Shown here: positions 24,611 through 32,587 of the stretch, one piece after another
Position numbering within the stretch: the stretch's first letter is position 1
Layout: each line of letters opens with the position of its first letter
DNA from: Gemmatimonadota bacterium
GTDB lineage: Bacteria; Gemmatimonadota; Gemmatimonadetes; Palauibacterales; Palauibacteraceae
Length of the DNA: 50,626 bases
Direction of reading: 5' to 3'
NCBI GenBank assembly: GCA_023554245.1
Contig: JAMJQL010000011.1
Coordinates: forward strand, 1 to 50,626
Translations under genes and position numbers: made by a program
The notes under the pieces: generated by a model
What the model saw: only the letters and a program-made list of their open reading frames with translations
Database searches by the model: none
Told to the model about the DNA's origin: nothing

Positions 24611-25113
24611 ACGCTTCCGGTGAGCGACAGGACCGGGCCTTCATGGACCGGGCGCTGGCCGAGGCCAGGCTCGGCGCGGAGCGCGGTGAAGTGCCGGTGG
24701 GGGCGCTACTCGTCGCCCCGGATGGCACGGCCTTCGCCGATCACAATCGGACCCGGGAAGTCTCCGACCCGACCGCCCATGCCGAGATCCGGGTGATTCG
24801 TGCGGCGGCGGAGAAGCTGGGCGACTGGCGACTGCTGGACCACACCCTCTACGTGACACTCGAGCCGTGCGCCATGTGTGCCGGGGCAATCGTGCTGGCG
24901 CGCATCCCGCGCCTGGTGTTCGCCGCGGCGGATCCGAAGGCGGGCATGTGTGGTTCGCTGGCGAACCTGGTGCAGGATTCGCGGCTCAATCACTTCGTCG
25001 AGCTCGAGACCGGCGTCGGAGCTGACGAGGCGTCGCGGATGCTCAGGGAGTTCTTCGCGGCCCGGCGTGGCGGACCGGGAACTGCTTCCGTTACGTCGGA
25101 CGGGGCCCCGTGA
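24607..25113 (+). CDS. tadA: tRNA-specific adenosine deaminase
   Basis: A 168-residue protein starting at a GTG overlapping the gltX stop. The zinc-deaminase motif is His58-Ala-Glu60 (in Asp-Pro-Thr-Ala-His-Ala-Glu) and Pro-Cys88-Ala-Met-Cys91. Both are complete, and the position and length agree with TadA, which makes inosine at the wobble position of tRNA-Arg(ACG). The Lys-Ala-Gly-Met-Cys-Gly-Ser-Leu segment (about 116-123) also matches. Neighbouring gltX fits a translation-related operon. Its stop overlaps the next start by GTGA. Confidence 0.95.
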   Translation: MNASGERQDRAFMDRALAEARLGAERGEVPVGALLVAPDGTAFADHNRTREVSDPTAHAEIRVIRAAAEKLGDWRLLDHTLYVTLEPCAMCAGAIVLARIPRLVFAAADPKAGMCGSLANLVQDSRLNHFVELETGVGADEASRMLREFFAARRGGPGTASVTSDGAP

Positions 25114-26069
25114 CGGACTCGCCGATCGTGCTCGTGGCGCCCGAGCTCCGGGAGCTCGCCGGCGACGCTCCGGAATGGCCGGCCGGCCACACGACGCGGT
25201 TCGCCCGTCCGGACGTCGAGCACCCGGCCGGTACCGCGGAGCGTGTCAGCGCGGTCATTCCCCTCGTGTCACAACCCGTGGCCGAACCCGAGCTGGTCCG
25301 GTATCCGGCACTCGAGATCGTCGCCAACTACGGCGTCGGGACGGACAACCTGGACATCCGGGCGATCCGTGACCGGGGCATCGAGGTCACGAACACACCG
25401 GACGTCCTGACGGACGCCACCGCCGATCTGGCCATGGGGCTGATCCTGGCCGCCGCCCGACGACTGCGCGAGGGACTCGCCCTCGCGAGCAGCGGGGAAT
25501 GGGAGGGTTGGCATCCGACACAGCTCCTCGGGATGGGGCTTCAGGGCAGAAGCCTCGGAATCCTCGGCGCCGGCCGGATCGGGCAGGCGACCGCTCGCAG
25601 GGCGAATGCGTTCGGAATGGCGGTCGTCTACTGGGATCGGAATCTGAGGCCCGGTTTCGAAACGGAACTGGGGGCTCGTCGAGCAGGAAGTGTCGAGGAA
25701 CTGCTGTCCGAATCGGACGTCGTCAGCGTCCACCTCCCGCTCGGCCGTGAAACCGAGGGCTTGCTGGATGCAAGTGCGATTGCGTCGATGAGGAGAGGGT
25801 CGGTCCTGGTGAATACGGCGCGTGGAGGGATCGTCGAAACGGAGGCCCTGGCGGCCGCCCTGCGCGAAGGCCATCTGGCCGCGGCCGGTCTCGACGTGTT
25901 CCCTGACGAACCGGAAGTGCCGGACCCGTTGCGCGATCTGCCCAACTGTTACGTCCTGCCTCACCTCGGGAGTGCGACCACCGAGGCTCGAACTGCCATG
26001 TGGCGACTGGCGGCGGACAACGTCCGCTCCGTACTCGCGGGAGGCCCGCCGCTGACGCCAGTCGGCTGA
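25110..26069 (+). CDS. D-2-hydroxyacid dehydrogenase (glyoxylate/hydroxypyruvate reductase type)
   Basis: A 319-residue protein starting at a GTG overlapping the tadA stop. The Rossmann fingerprint is Gly-Ala-Gly-Arg-Ile-Gly-Gln-Ala (153-160). The catalytic residues Arg238 (Asn-Thr-Ala-Arg-Gly-Gly), Glu267 (Asp-Glu-Pro-Glu-Val) and His285 (Leu-Pro-His-Leu-Gly-Ser-Ala-Thr) are all present. Val-Ala-Asn-Tyr-Gly-Val-Gly-Thr-Asp-Asn at 71-80 is typical of the GRHPR/GyaR group, whose members reduce glyoxylate, hydroxypyruvate or 2-ketogluconate. The cofactor after the second strand is Trp-Asp-Arg-Asn: the Asp points to NADH, the Arg to possible NADPH, so it is undecided. The neighbours give no pathway clue. 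Confidence 0.92.
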   Translation: MTDSPIVLVAPELRELAGDAPEWPAGHTTRFARPDVEHPAGTAERVSAVIPLVSQPVAEPELVRYPALEIVANYGVGTDNLDIRAIRDRGIEVTNTPDVLTDATADLAMGLILAAARRLREGLALASSGEWEGWHPTQLLGMGLQGRSLGILGAGRIGQATARRANAFGMAVVYWDRNLRPGFETELGARRAGSVEELLSESDVVSVHLPLGRETEGLLDASAIASMRRGSVLVNTARGGIVETEALAAALREGHLAAAGLDVFPDEPEVPDPLRDLPNCYVLPHLGSATTEARTAMWRLAADNVRSVLAGGPPLTPVG

Positions 26070-26518
26070 AACGTGTTGCCGGGTGGCGACTGGCGTAGAC
26101 CGTCAGATCGGCTCGACGAGACTCGCGAACATCGCGAAGGGAATCGTCAGCGCGTGCACCACCTTCTTCATTCTCACTGTCAGGTCTCCGCTTCAAGAGT
26201 CAGACGTATGGTCGACGGAGGTCGAATCGTCCAGCCCTCCTCACTCGACTTAATCTTGCACACTTCCTGTTGTTTGTCAATGCTTTGTCAATGTTTATTT
26301 GGCATTAGAGCTTGACATAGGATTTGCAAGTCTGCAAGTGATCGCGTGGGCGGAGGTGAGAGCGGTGAGTCCTCACTTGCGCCGCCTCCTGCACCTCAGG
26401 AGCATCGCGCGTGCAACGCCGCGAGACGCAGCCGGTCGGGGAGTGCGTGGCGAACTTCGGCCGGCATTCCTAGTTTAGTCAGTCTCAACGAAGCTCTTCC
26501 AACCGCCGGGAGCGCTGT
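26070..26518. other. AT-rich regulatory island upstream of the kinase gene
   Basis: The region holds 449 bases without a recognised protein family. Its centre (about 26245-26340) is much more AT-rich than the rest of the window. It contains TGTCAA twice in direct repeat (26275-26280 and 26286-26291, that is TTGACA on the minus strand) and TTGACA once on the plus strand (26312-26317), plus GCAAGT repeated at 26325-26342. These look like -35 elements facing both ways, but matching -10 boxes are poor. The kinase ribosome-binding site GGGAG is at 26508. A short minus-strand ORF is listed separately. Confidence 0.5.
26103..26171 (-). CDS. Possible 22-residue hydrophobic peptide
   Basis: The minus strand reads ATG at 26171, then Lys-Lys-Val-Val-His-Ala-Leu-Thr-Ile-Pro-Phe-Ala-Met-Phe-Ala-Ser-Leu-Val, ending Glu-Pro-Ile and TGA at 26103. 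Two lysines followed by a hydrophobic stretch give it the look of a tiny membrane peptide or a bare signal segment. A GGAG lies about 14 bases upstream, further than ideal. TTGACA boxes on the minus strand at 26275-26291 could drive it. There is no homology knowledge behind it. A chance ORF is a serious alternative. Confidence 0.3.
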   Translation of the reverse strand: MKKVVHALTIPFAMFASLVEPI

Positions 26519-28870
26519 ATGTTCGACGAGCTCACGTCACTACGCGCGGCCCTTTCCGACCGGTACGTGATCGACGAGGAGATCGGTCGCGGAGGGATGG
26601 CGACGGTCTACCTGGCCGACGACCTGAAGCACGCTCGCCCGGTGGCGATCAAGGTTCTGCACCCCGAGTTCAGTGACTCGACCACGGCCGATCGGTTTCT
26701 GCGCGAGATTCGGATCGCGGCCTCACTGCGCCACCCTGGGATTCTGCCCGTCTACGACTCCGGCAACGCTGACGGTCTTCTCTACTACGTGATGCCGTAC
26801 GTGCCAGGCGAGAGTCTACGCGAGCGGCTGGAGAGGGAGAAGCAGCTCCCGATGGAGGAGGCGCTGCGGATTACGTCGGAGCTGGCGGCGGCGCTCGAGG
26901 AGGCGCACGGGCGAGGGATCGTGCATCGGGACATCAAACCTGAGAACGTGCTGTTCGAGGGCGAGCAGCCGCAGCTGATGGACTTCGGGGTGGCGCGGGT
27001 AGCACCGGAGGCGGAAGCGGAAAAGCTCACGCGGACCGGGGTGTCGGTGGGGACACCACACTACATGAGTCCCGAGCAGGTGTCGGGTGACGACGTGGAC
27101 GCGCGGAGCGATGTGTACGCGCTTGGCTGCGTGCTGTACGAAATGCTGGGGGGCGAGCCGCCGTACACGGGTCCGTCGTCGCAGGCGATCATGGCGCGCC
27201 ACGCAATGGCGCCGGTACCGGACGTGCGGACCCTGCGCCCGACGGTGCCTGAGGGAGTGGTGGCGGCGCTGGAGCGGGCGCTGGCCAAGGTGCCGGCGGA
27301 CCGGTACGAGAGCGCGGGAGCGTTCGCCGCGGCGCTGTCGCGCGGCGACGAGAAGCTCCGCCGACGGGACGCGAAGCGTATTTCATGGCGCGACATTACG
27401 ATCGCCGCCCTGGTTCTTCTGACCGCAGCGGGCGTGTACCTGACGACGCGACTCGGCGGCGACGGCGCCAGCGCGCCGGAGCTTCGGCGCGTGGCGGTCG
27501 TTCCCTTCGATTTTGCAGGGGAGGGTATCACGGACACGCTGCTGGCAGAAGGGTTGTTCGTCGACGTGATCCAGCGTCTGGGGGGATACGAGATCGCGCC
27601 GCTCTCATGGAACGTCACCCGCTCCTACCGCGATTCCGACGATCCCGTGCGTGACCTGCACGAGCTGCTGCGGGCTGACATCGTCTGGCTGACCCGCCTG
27701 GAGAGCAGGGAGGACTCGATCTGGGCTCGGGCGGAGCTCGTCGATGCGGCCAGCATGACTTCCCTGGGAATCGCGACGATCGGAAGGGCCGCGGAAGACC
27801 TCTATTCGATCGTCCCGGATCTCGTGCAGTGGGCCTCGGCCGAGTTGGGCCTGGGCTCTCCCCATGGCGTGTCCGAGCTCGACCCGGAAGCACGGAGGGA
27901 ATTCGTGAAGGGCGTCGCTGCCTGGCAGCGGGGGGCAAACTTCACACCGGTAGCGATGCAGCACTTCGAGGCGGCGACCCGGATCGATCCGGATTACGCG
28001 GAGGCATGGGGCTACTACGCCGTCATGCTGGTTCAGATGGCGCACGGTGGCGAGGGGACGTGGTGCGAGCGGGCGGCGCGGTGGATTCCGTCGGCGCGGG
28101 AGGCCGCGCGGAGGGCCCTGGAGCGGGACTCGACGCTCGTCACACCCCGCGTGGCCCTCGGCCACGCCCTGTGGGAGCACGAGTTCGATTTCGAGGGGGC
28201 GAGGCGGGAGTTCGAGCGCGCCGTGGAACTCGATCCGGAGCAGCCGGACGCGCTGATGTTTCTCGGCTGGTACATGCACACCATGGGCCGGCCAGATTCC
28301 GCCGCCATCATGTTGGACCGGGCCGTCGCCGCGAACCCCCTGGACCGCGCCTATCATAACTGGCGGGTCTTCTTCTACCGGCTTGTCGGTCGCAGCGCCG
28401 AGATCGAGGACGACCTCCGTCAGCTCCGGCTCCGCTGGCCCGACTCCGACTGGGTTGTTTACGACCTGGCGATCTCCCTGCGCAACCAGGGACGCCTGGA
28501 GGAGGCGGTTCAGGTGCTCGCCGAAGCCGGGCGCGACACGGCGGAGATGTTCAGGGACGATGTGGGGTGGATCATCGCGCGAGGGGACACCGCGGCCCTC
28601 GACCGACAGATCGAGGCGGCGGTCGAGGAAGAGCTCTACCGCTGGGCCGCGTTGATGGCGTACTGGGCTGACCGGGACGAGATCGCCTTTGGTTACCTCC
28701 GGCGTTGGTATGACGCCGAGCAGATTAACGAGGGTTGCCGATCCCGCGGCCTCGTCTGGCTTCTCGCCGATTTCCCGGGGTTCATCACGCGGCCGGAGTT
28801 CCAGCAGATGCTCGACGAAGTCGGACTGACCTGGAGAGAGTCCTACTGGGCGCGGGAGGCCGGCCTCTGA
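26519..28870 (+). CDS. Transmembrane serine/threonine protein kinase with C-terminal TPR region
   Basis: A 783-residue protein; the ATG is 6 bases after GGGAG. Residues 15-275 form a PknB-type kinase domain: glycine loop Gly-Arg-Gly-Gly-Met-Ala-Thr-Val (23-30), Lys45, catalytic loop His-Arg-Asp138-Ile-Lys-Pro-Glu-Asn, Asp155-Phe-Gly (preceded by Met), and Gly-Thr-Pro-His-Tyr-Met-Ser-Pro-Glu-Gln. One membrane helix follows (about 292-309). The periplasmic part begins with a TolB-N-like strand-helix segment (Arg-Arg-Val-Ala-Val-Val-Pro-Phe-Asp-Phe) and then has several TPR-like helical pairs (from about 450 on; Ala-Val-Glu-Leu-Asp-Pro-Glu-Gln-Pro-Asp-Ala-Leu is one). It likely senses an envelope signal and phosphorylates cytoplasmic targets. 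Multiple such paralogues are typical of Gemmatimonadota. Confidence 0.93.
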   Translation: MFDELTSLRAALSDRYVIDEEIGRGGMATVYLADDLKHARPVAIKVLHPEFSDSTTADRFLREIRIAASLRHPGILPVYDSGNADGLLYYVMPYVPGESLRERLEREKQLPMEEALRITSELAAALEEAHGRGIVHRDIKPENVLFEGEQPQLMDFGVARVAPEAEAEKLTRTGVSVGTPHYMSPEQVSGDDVDARSDVYALGCVLYEMLGGEPPYTGPSSQAIMARHAMAPVPDVRTLRPTVPEGVVAALERALAKVPADRYESAGAFAAALSRGDEKLRRRDAKRISWRDITIAALVLLTAAGVYLTTRLGGDGASAPELRRVAVVPFDFAGEGITDTLLAEGLFVDVIQRLGGYEIAPLSWNVTRSYRDSDDPVRDLHELLRADIVWLTRLESREDSIWARAELVDAASMTSLGIATIGRAAEDLYSIVPDLVQWASAELGLGSPHGVSELDPEARREFVKGVAAWQRGANFTPVAMQHFEAATRIDPDYAEAWGYYAVMLVQMAHGGEGTWCERAARWIPSAREAARRALERDSTLVTPRVALGHALWEHEFDFEGARREFERAVELDPEQPDALMFLGWYMHTMGRPDSAAIMLDRAVAANPLDRAYHNWRVFFYRLVGRSAEIEDDLRQLRLRWPDSDWVVYDLAISLRNQGRLEEAVQVLAEAGRDTAEMFRDDVGWIIARGDTAALDRQIEAAVEEELYRWAALMAYWADRDEIAFGYLRRWYDAEQINEGCRSRGLVWLLADFPGFITRPEFQQMLDEVGLTWRESYWAREAGL

Positions 28871-28878
28871 GGTCGGCC

Positions 28879-28900
28879 TTCGGAACCCCTTTGGTTCGAA
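28879..28900 (+). terminator. Possible terminator hairpin after the kinase gene
   Basis: TTC-G-GAACC (28879-28887) pairs with GGTTC-GAA (28893-28900) around the loop CCTTT, leaving one bulged G. It lies between the convergent kinase and NhaC genes. Directly upstream, AGGCCGGCCT and AGGTCGGCCT could form a second stem. There is no strong T-run. Confidence 0.4.
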
Positions 28901-28930
28901 ATCGGGATCCCTGCCTGCGTCCTCGCGCCC

Positions 28931-30769
28931 TCAGCCCTCGGCGCTGCCCGCCCACTGCGGCGAGTCGAAGTCCTTCTTCCCCACGAAGCGCAGCAGAGAG
29001 AACAGGATCGTCGCTCCTACCAGGTAGCTGATCCAGGGCGGCAATCCGAACGCGGTCGGGATGTCGCCGACCAGCATGCCCACCACTCCCACGGTCAGCG
29101 CGTACGGCAGCTGTGTTCGCACGTGGTCCACGTGATCGCAGGCCGAGGCCATCGAGCTCAGGACGGTCGTGTCCGAGATCGGCGAGCAGTGATCCCCGAA
29201 AATCGCTCCGGCCAGCACCGAGCTGATCGATCCGAGCAGGATCGAGTAGTGGCTTCCCGCATCGAAGTCGGCCGCGCCGCCGATACCCACGGCGAGCGGA
29301 ATGACGAGGGGAATGAGGATCGCCATCGTTCCCCAGGAGGTACCGGTCGCAAAGGAGATCGACGCCGCGGTAAGAAAGACGAGAACCGGCAGGAACTCAG
29401 GTCGCAGGTTGCCTTCGAGGAGGCCGCTCAGGTACTGCGCCGTGCCCAGCACCTCGGTAACGCTGCTCAGGGACCAGGCGAGCACGAGGATGAGACCCGC
29501 GAGGAGCATCGCGCGCATCCCACCGACCATCGAGCCGATGGCGTCCGCCAATGGCAGAATGCGCTGCCCTACCGCGAGAGCGATCGCCATGAGACAGCCG
29601 GCCAGCGAGCCCCATAGCAGCGCATGGAATGCGTTCGCCTCGCCGAACACCTCCCAGATGGTACCGGGTCGGCCGAGGTTGGCACGTCCCTCGAAATAGA
29701 GACCCAGCAGCACCACCACGATCACCGTGACCACCGGGAGCACGGCGTTGTACCAGCGGAGCGGAGTGCCGGGCTCCGGCTCCATGTGCTCCGAGCCGGC
29801 CTCGGACATCAGCATCGCCCCCTCGCGGTACAGCCCGTCGCCGCGCGAAGCGCGCTGCTCCGCCCGTAGCATCGGCCCGAAGTCGCGCTGAAGCGTGATC
29901 ACGAGTCCCACCATGATGAGTGCGAGAATCGGATAGAACAGGTACGGAATCGAATGCAGGAAGACCGTGAACGGGTTGGCATCGGCAAGGGCCGCGATCT
30001 CGATCTGTCCTCCCGACTGCGCGGCTGCCGCGGCCAGTCCGTCCCCGATCAGCGAGATCTCGAAACCGACCCAGGTGGAGACGAAGACGATCGCCGCCAC
30101 CGGGGCAGCCGTGGAGTCGACGATGTATGCCAGTTTCTCGCGCGATACCCGCATCCGATCGGTGATCGGTCGCATCGTGTTGCCCACGATGAGCGTGTTC
30201 GCGTAGTCGTCGAAGAAGATCGCGAGACCGCTCAAATACGTCGCGAGTTGCGCCCTGCGAGGTGACGTCGCCAGGGGCCGAACGGCCTCGACGATTCCCC
30301 GGGTACCACCGCTGCGGCTGATCACTCCGACCATTCCCGCGAGCAGGAAGGAGAAGACGATGATCGCGGCGTGATCGGCGTCCACCAGGGCGGGCGTGAT
30401 GAAGCTGTCGATCGTCCGCATCGTCGCGCTGATCGGGTTCAAACCCGTATACAGAAGCGCTCCCAGCCATACGCCGAAGAAGAGCGAAACCACCACTTCC
30501 TTGAACACGAGTGCGAGCGCGATCGCTACGAGAGGCGGAAGCAGGCTCGTCCAGCCGGGATTCGGGACGGGAACGAGACCCTCGGCGTCTGCCGCATCGT
30601 CACCGCTCGGAGCATCCTGCACCGAAACGCTCCACGAGTGCGGCGCACCCCCGGTTTCCGTAACGGCGACGTCCGGGGTGGGAGTGCTCACGGTCACGGC
30701 GACGGCCGGCACGGGAGCCGCGAGCGCCGTCAGCGTCGTCGCCAGGAGCGCGGTCACGAGCCGTTTCAT
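28931..30769 (-). CDS. NhaC family Na+/H+ antiporter with N-terminal signal extension
   Basis: A 612-residue protein started at the ATG at 30769, which follows GGGAGG. An upstream open frame of 138 codons is not protein-like. Residues 1-25 form a signal peptide or first helix, followed by about 45 polar residues before the transporter core begins (Pro-Gly-Trp-Thr-Ser-Leu-Leu-Pro-Pro-Leu-Val-Ala-Ile). The core has about 11-12 helices and the NhaC-family signatures Phe-Phe-Asp-Asp-Tyr-Ala-Asn-Thr-Leu-Ile-Val-Gly and Ile-Phe-Gly-Asp-His-Cys-Ser-Pro-Ile-Ser-Asp-Thr-Thr. Ala-Thr-Gly-Thr-Ser-Trp-Gly-Thr is the half-way repeat motif. It would exchange sodium for protons, suiting a saline or alkaline habitat. 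Some members of the family instead exchange organic acids or amines. Confidence 0.9.
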   Translation of the reverse strand: MKRLVTALLATTLTALAAPVPAVAVTVSTPTPDVAVTETGGAPHSWSVSVQDAPSGDDAADAEGLVPVPNPGWTSLLPPLVAIALALVFKEVVVSLFFGVWLGALLYTGLNPISATMRTIDSFITPALVDADHAAIIVFSFLLAGMVGVISRSGGTRGIVEAVRPLATSPRRAQLATYLSGLAIFFDDYANTLIVGNTMRPITDRMRVSREKLAYIVDSTAAPVAAIVFVSTWVGFEISLIGDGLAAAAAQSGGQIEIAALADANPFTVFLHSIPYLFYPILALIMVGLVITLQRDFGPMLRAEQRASRGDGLYREGAMLMSEAGSEHMEPEPGTPLRWYNAVLPVVTVIVVVLLGLYFEGRANLGRPGTIWEVFGEANAFHALLWGSLAGCLMAIALAVGQRILPLADAIGSMVGGMRAMLLAGLILVLAWSLSSVTEVLGTAQYLSGLLEGNLRPEFLPVLVFLTAASISFATGTSWGTMAILIPLVIPLAVGIGGAADFDAGSHYSILLGSISSVLAGAIFGDHCSPISDTTVLSSMASACDHVDHVRTQLPYALTVGVVGMLVGDIPTAFGLPPWISYLVGATILFSLLRFVGKKDFDSPQWAGSAEG

Positions 30770-30921
30770 GGTCCTCCCGTCGTTTCGTGAAGTCGGCGGC
30801 CGGCTCTTCGTGCCGGTCGTGGCGAGGCGCGCAAAGCTAGGAACCACGACCCGGCGGGACAAGCGAAGGCGGGAATCGGTCGGGGGCGCGATTTCGGCTT
30901 CAGACCCGTCAATCGGGGCCG

Positions 30922-30950
30922 TTGATCCCCCGGGAGGGGGTCGGTATACT
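30922..30950 (+). promoter_or_regulatory. Sigma-70-like promoter of the pyr operon
   Basis: TTGATC (30922-30927) and TATACT (30945-30950) are separated by exactly 17 bp. This is the clearest -35/-10 pair in the window. It leaves a leader of about 110 bases before pyrR that is GC-rich and can pair locally. No confident PyrR-binding hairpin or attenuator with a T-run could be identified. Confidence 0.65.
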
Positions 30951-31067
30951 GCGGCGGGCCGGAGCCGCGGACCGCATTCCTTCGGACCCGGAGACCCGCC
31001 TGCGCAGGTACATCGCACGCCGTCACGACTCGATCCCGGTCCGCCACGGGCCAGGGGGTGATACGGA

Positions 31068-31616
31068 ATGACACCGGATGACACACAGCAGGTGCTCGAC
31101 GCGCGAGGAGTCGACGACGCCCTCGTGACTCTGGCGACGGAGATCGCAGACGGCGGAGCCGAGGGATTGCTTCTCGTGGGCATCCGTCGACGCGGCGTTC
31201 AGCTCGCCGCCCGTCTCGCGGAGATCCTCGAACGCACCCACGGAATCGAGACGCCGACCGGCAGTCTCGACATCACCCTCTACCGTGATGACCTGCACCA
31301 GATCGGACCGATGCCGGTCATAGGAATGACGGAGATCCCGACCGAGATCACCGGTGCCAGGGTCGTGATCGTGGACGATGTCCTGTTTACCGGCAGGACG
31401 ATTCGTGCCGCGCTTCAGGAACTCGCGGACTTCGGTCGCCCACGCAAAATCGAACTGTGCGTTCTCGTCGATCGTGGGGGTCGGGAACTGCCGATCCAGG
31501 CCGATTACGTGGGTATCAAGATAGAAGCCGGGGAGCGAGACCTGGTGGAAGTCCGGGTCCCGGAGCTGGATGGAGATTCATCCGTGACGCTGGTCTCCGC
31601 GACGGAGGCGAAATGA
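31068..31616 (+). CDS. pyrR: PyrR, pyrimidine operon regulator / uracil phosphoribosyltransferase
   Basis: A 182-residue PRTase-fold protein. The PRPP-binding loop is [14 protein letters not shown] (99-112). The PyrR-specific blocks Gly-Ile-Arg-Arg-Arg-Gly-Val and Asp-Ile-Thr-Leu-Tyr-Arg-Asp-Asp-Leu (68-76) are present, distinguishing it from Upp-type enzymes. It binds UMP and, in characterised bacteria, pyr leader RNA to control transcription or translation, and has weak UPRTase activity. It is the first gene of an overlapping pyrR-pyrB-pyrC operon 117 bp after a promoter, so autoregulation through the leader is expected. Confidence 0.95.
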   Translation: MTPDDTQQVLDARGVDDALVTLATEIADGGAEGLLLVGIRRRGVQLAARLAEILERTHGIETPTGSLDITLYRDDLHQIGPMPVIGMTEIPTEITGARVVIVDDVLFTGRTIRAALQELADFGRPRKIELCVLVDRGGRELPIQADYVGIKIEAGERDLVEVRVPELDGDSSVTLVSATEAK

Positions 31617-32587
31617 GCGAGAAGCGAAAGGAATCGGGCCTCGGAAAGGACCTGGTCGGTCTCGAGAACGTGTCCGGGGAGACGATCCAGGCGATCCTCG
31701 ATACGGCCGAGCCGTTCAAGGAAATCAGCGAGCGGGCGATCAAGAAGGTGCCGGTTCTCCGCGGCAAGACCATCGTGAACCTGTTCTTCGAGCCGTCCAC
31801 CCGTACCCGTATCTCCTTCGAATTCGCGGAGAAGCGCCTGGGTGCGGATACCGTGAACGTGGCCGCGAGCGGCTCGTCGGTGGTCAAGGGTGAGACGCTG
31901 GTGGACACGGCGCGAAATCTCGAGGCGATGCGGATCGACATGGTGGTGATCCGCCACGGGTCTTCGGGGGCCGCGCAGTTCCTCGCCGACCGGATTCCCT
32001 CGAACGTGATCAACGGGGGGGATGGACAGCACGAGCACCCTACGCAGGCGCTGCTCGACATGCTGACGCTGCGCGACTCGTTCGGACGCATCGAAGGGCT
32101 GAAGGTCTGCATCGTCGGTGACATCGTCCACTCTCGCGTCGCACGCTCGAACATATACGGTCTGCAGAAGTCGGGCGCGGAAGTGGCAGTCTGCGGTCCC
32201 AGGAGCCTGATCCCCACCCGGATCGAAGAAATGGGCGTCCAGGTGTTCACACACATAGAGGACGCGATCCAATGGGCGGATTCGCTGAACGTGCTCAGGT
32301 TGCAGCTGGAGCGGATGAATGCCGGGTTCATTCCCTCGCTCCGCGAGTACAATCGAGTGTACGGCGTCACGCAGGAGCGACTCGACAAAGCTCCGCGCGA
32401 GATCGTGGTGCTGCACCCGGGACCCATGAATCGGGGCGTGGAGATCGATTCGACAGTGGCTGACGGTCCACAGTCGGTGATCCTGTCGCAGGTGACCAAC
32501 GGAGTCGCGGTTCGCATGGCCGTTCTCTACCTGCTCGCCGGCGGAGCGCCGGAACGGGCGGAAGAAGCCAAGAAGGGGGAAGAATGA
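31613..32587 (+). CDS. pyrB: Aspartate carbamoyltransferase catalytic subunit
   Basis: A 324-residue protein. The ATG overlaps the pyrR stop (ATGA). Open sequence upstream is off-frame pyrR. The carbamoyl-phosphate loop Phe-Glu-Pro-Ser-Thr-Arg-Thr-Arg (59-66), the Ser/Lys loop region (Gly-Ser-Ser-Val-Val-Lys-Gly-Glu-Thr, about 87-95) and His-Pro-Thr-Gln (142-145) are all intact, as is the C-terminal [11 protein letters not shown]. It catalyses the first committed step of pyrimidine synthesis. No pyrI regulatory subunit gene is present. Class B ATCases in other phyla associate with PyrC, and the overlap with pyrC here would suit that. Confidence 0.97.
   Translation: MSEKRKESGLGKDLVGLENVSGETIQAILDTAEPFKEISERAIKKVPVLRGKTIVNLFFEPSTRTRISFEFAEKRLGADTVNVAASGSSVVKGETLVDTARNLEAMRIDMVVIRHGSSGAAQFLADRIPSNVINGGDGQHEHPTQALLDMLTLRDSFGRIEGLKVCIVGDIVHSRVARSNIYGLQKSGAEVAVCGPRSLIPTRIEEMGVQVFTHIEDAIQWADSLNVLRLQLERMNAGFIPSLREYNRVYGVTQERLDKAPREIVVLHPGPMNRGVEIDSTVADGPQSVILSQVTNGVAVRMAVLYLLAGGAPERAEEAKKGEE

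Noticed and set aside
26275-26340. A defined sigma-70 promoter for the kinase
   Set aside because: TTGACA at 26312 lacks an acceptable -10 box at 16-18 bp, so only a regulatory island is claimed.
30770-31183. 138-codon N-terminal extension of the NhaC gene
   Set aside because: It reads through the pyr promoter and the start of pyrR on the opposite strand. The ATG at 30769 has a GGGAGG and a signal-like start.
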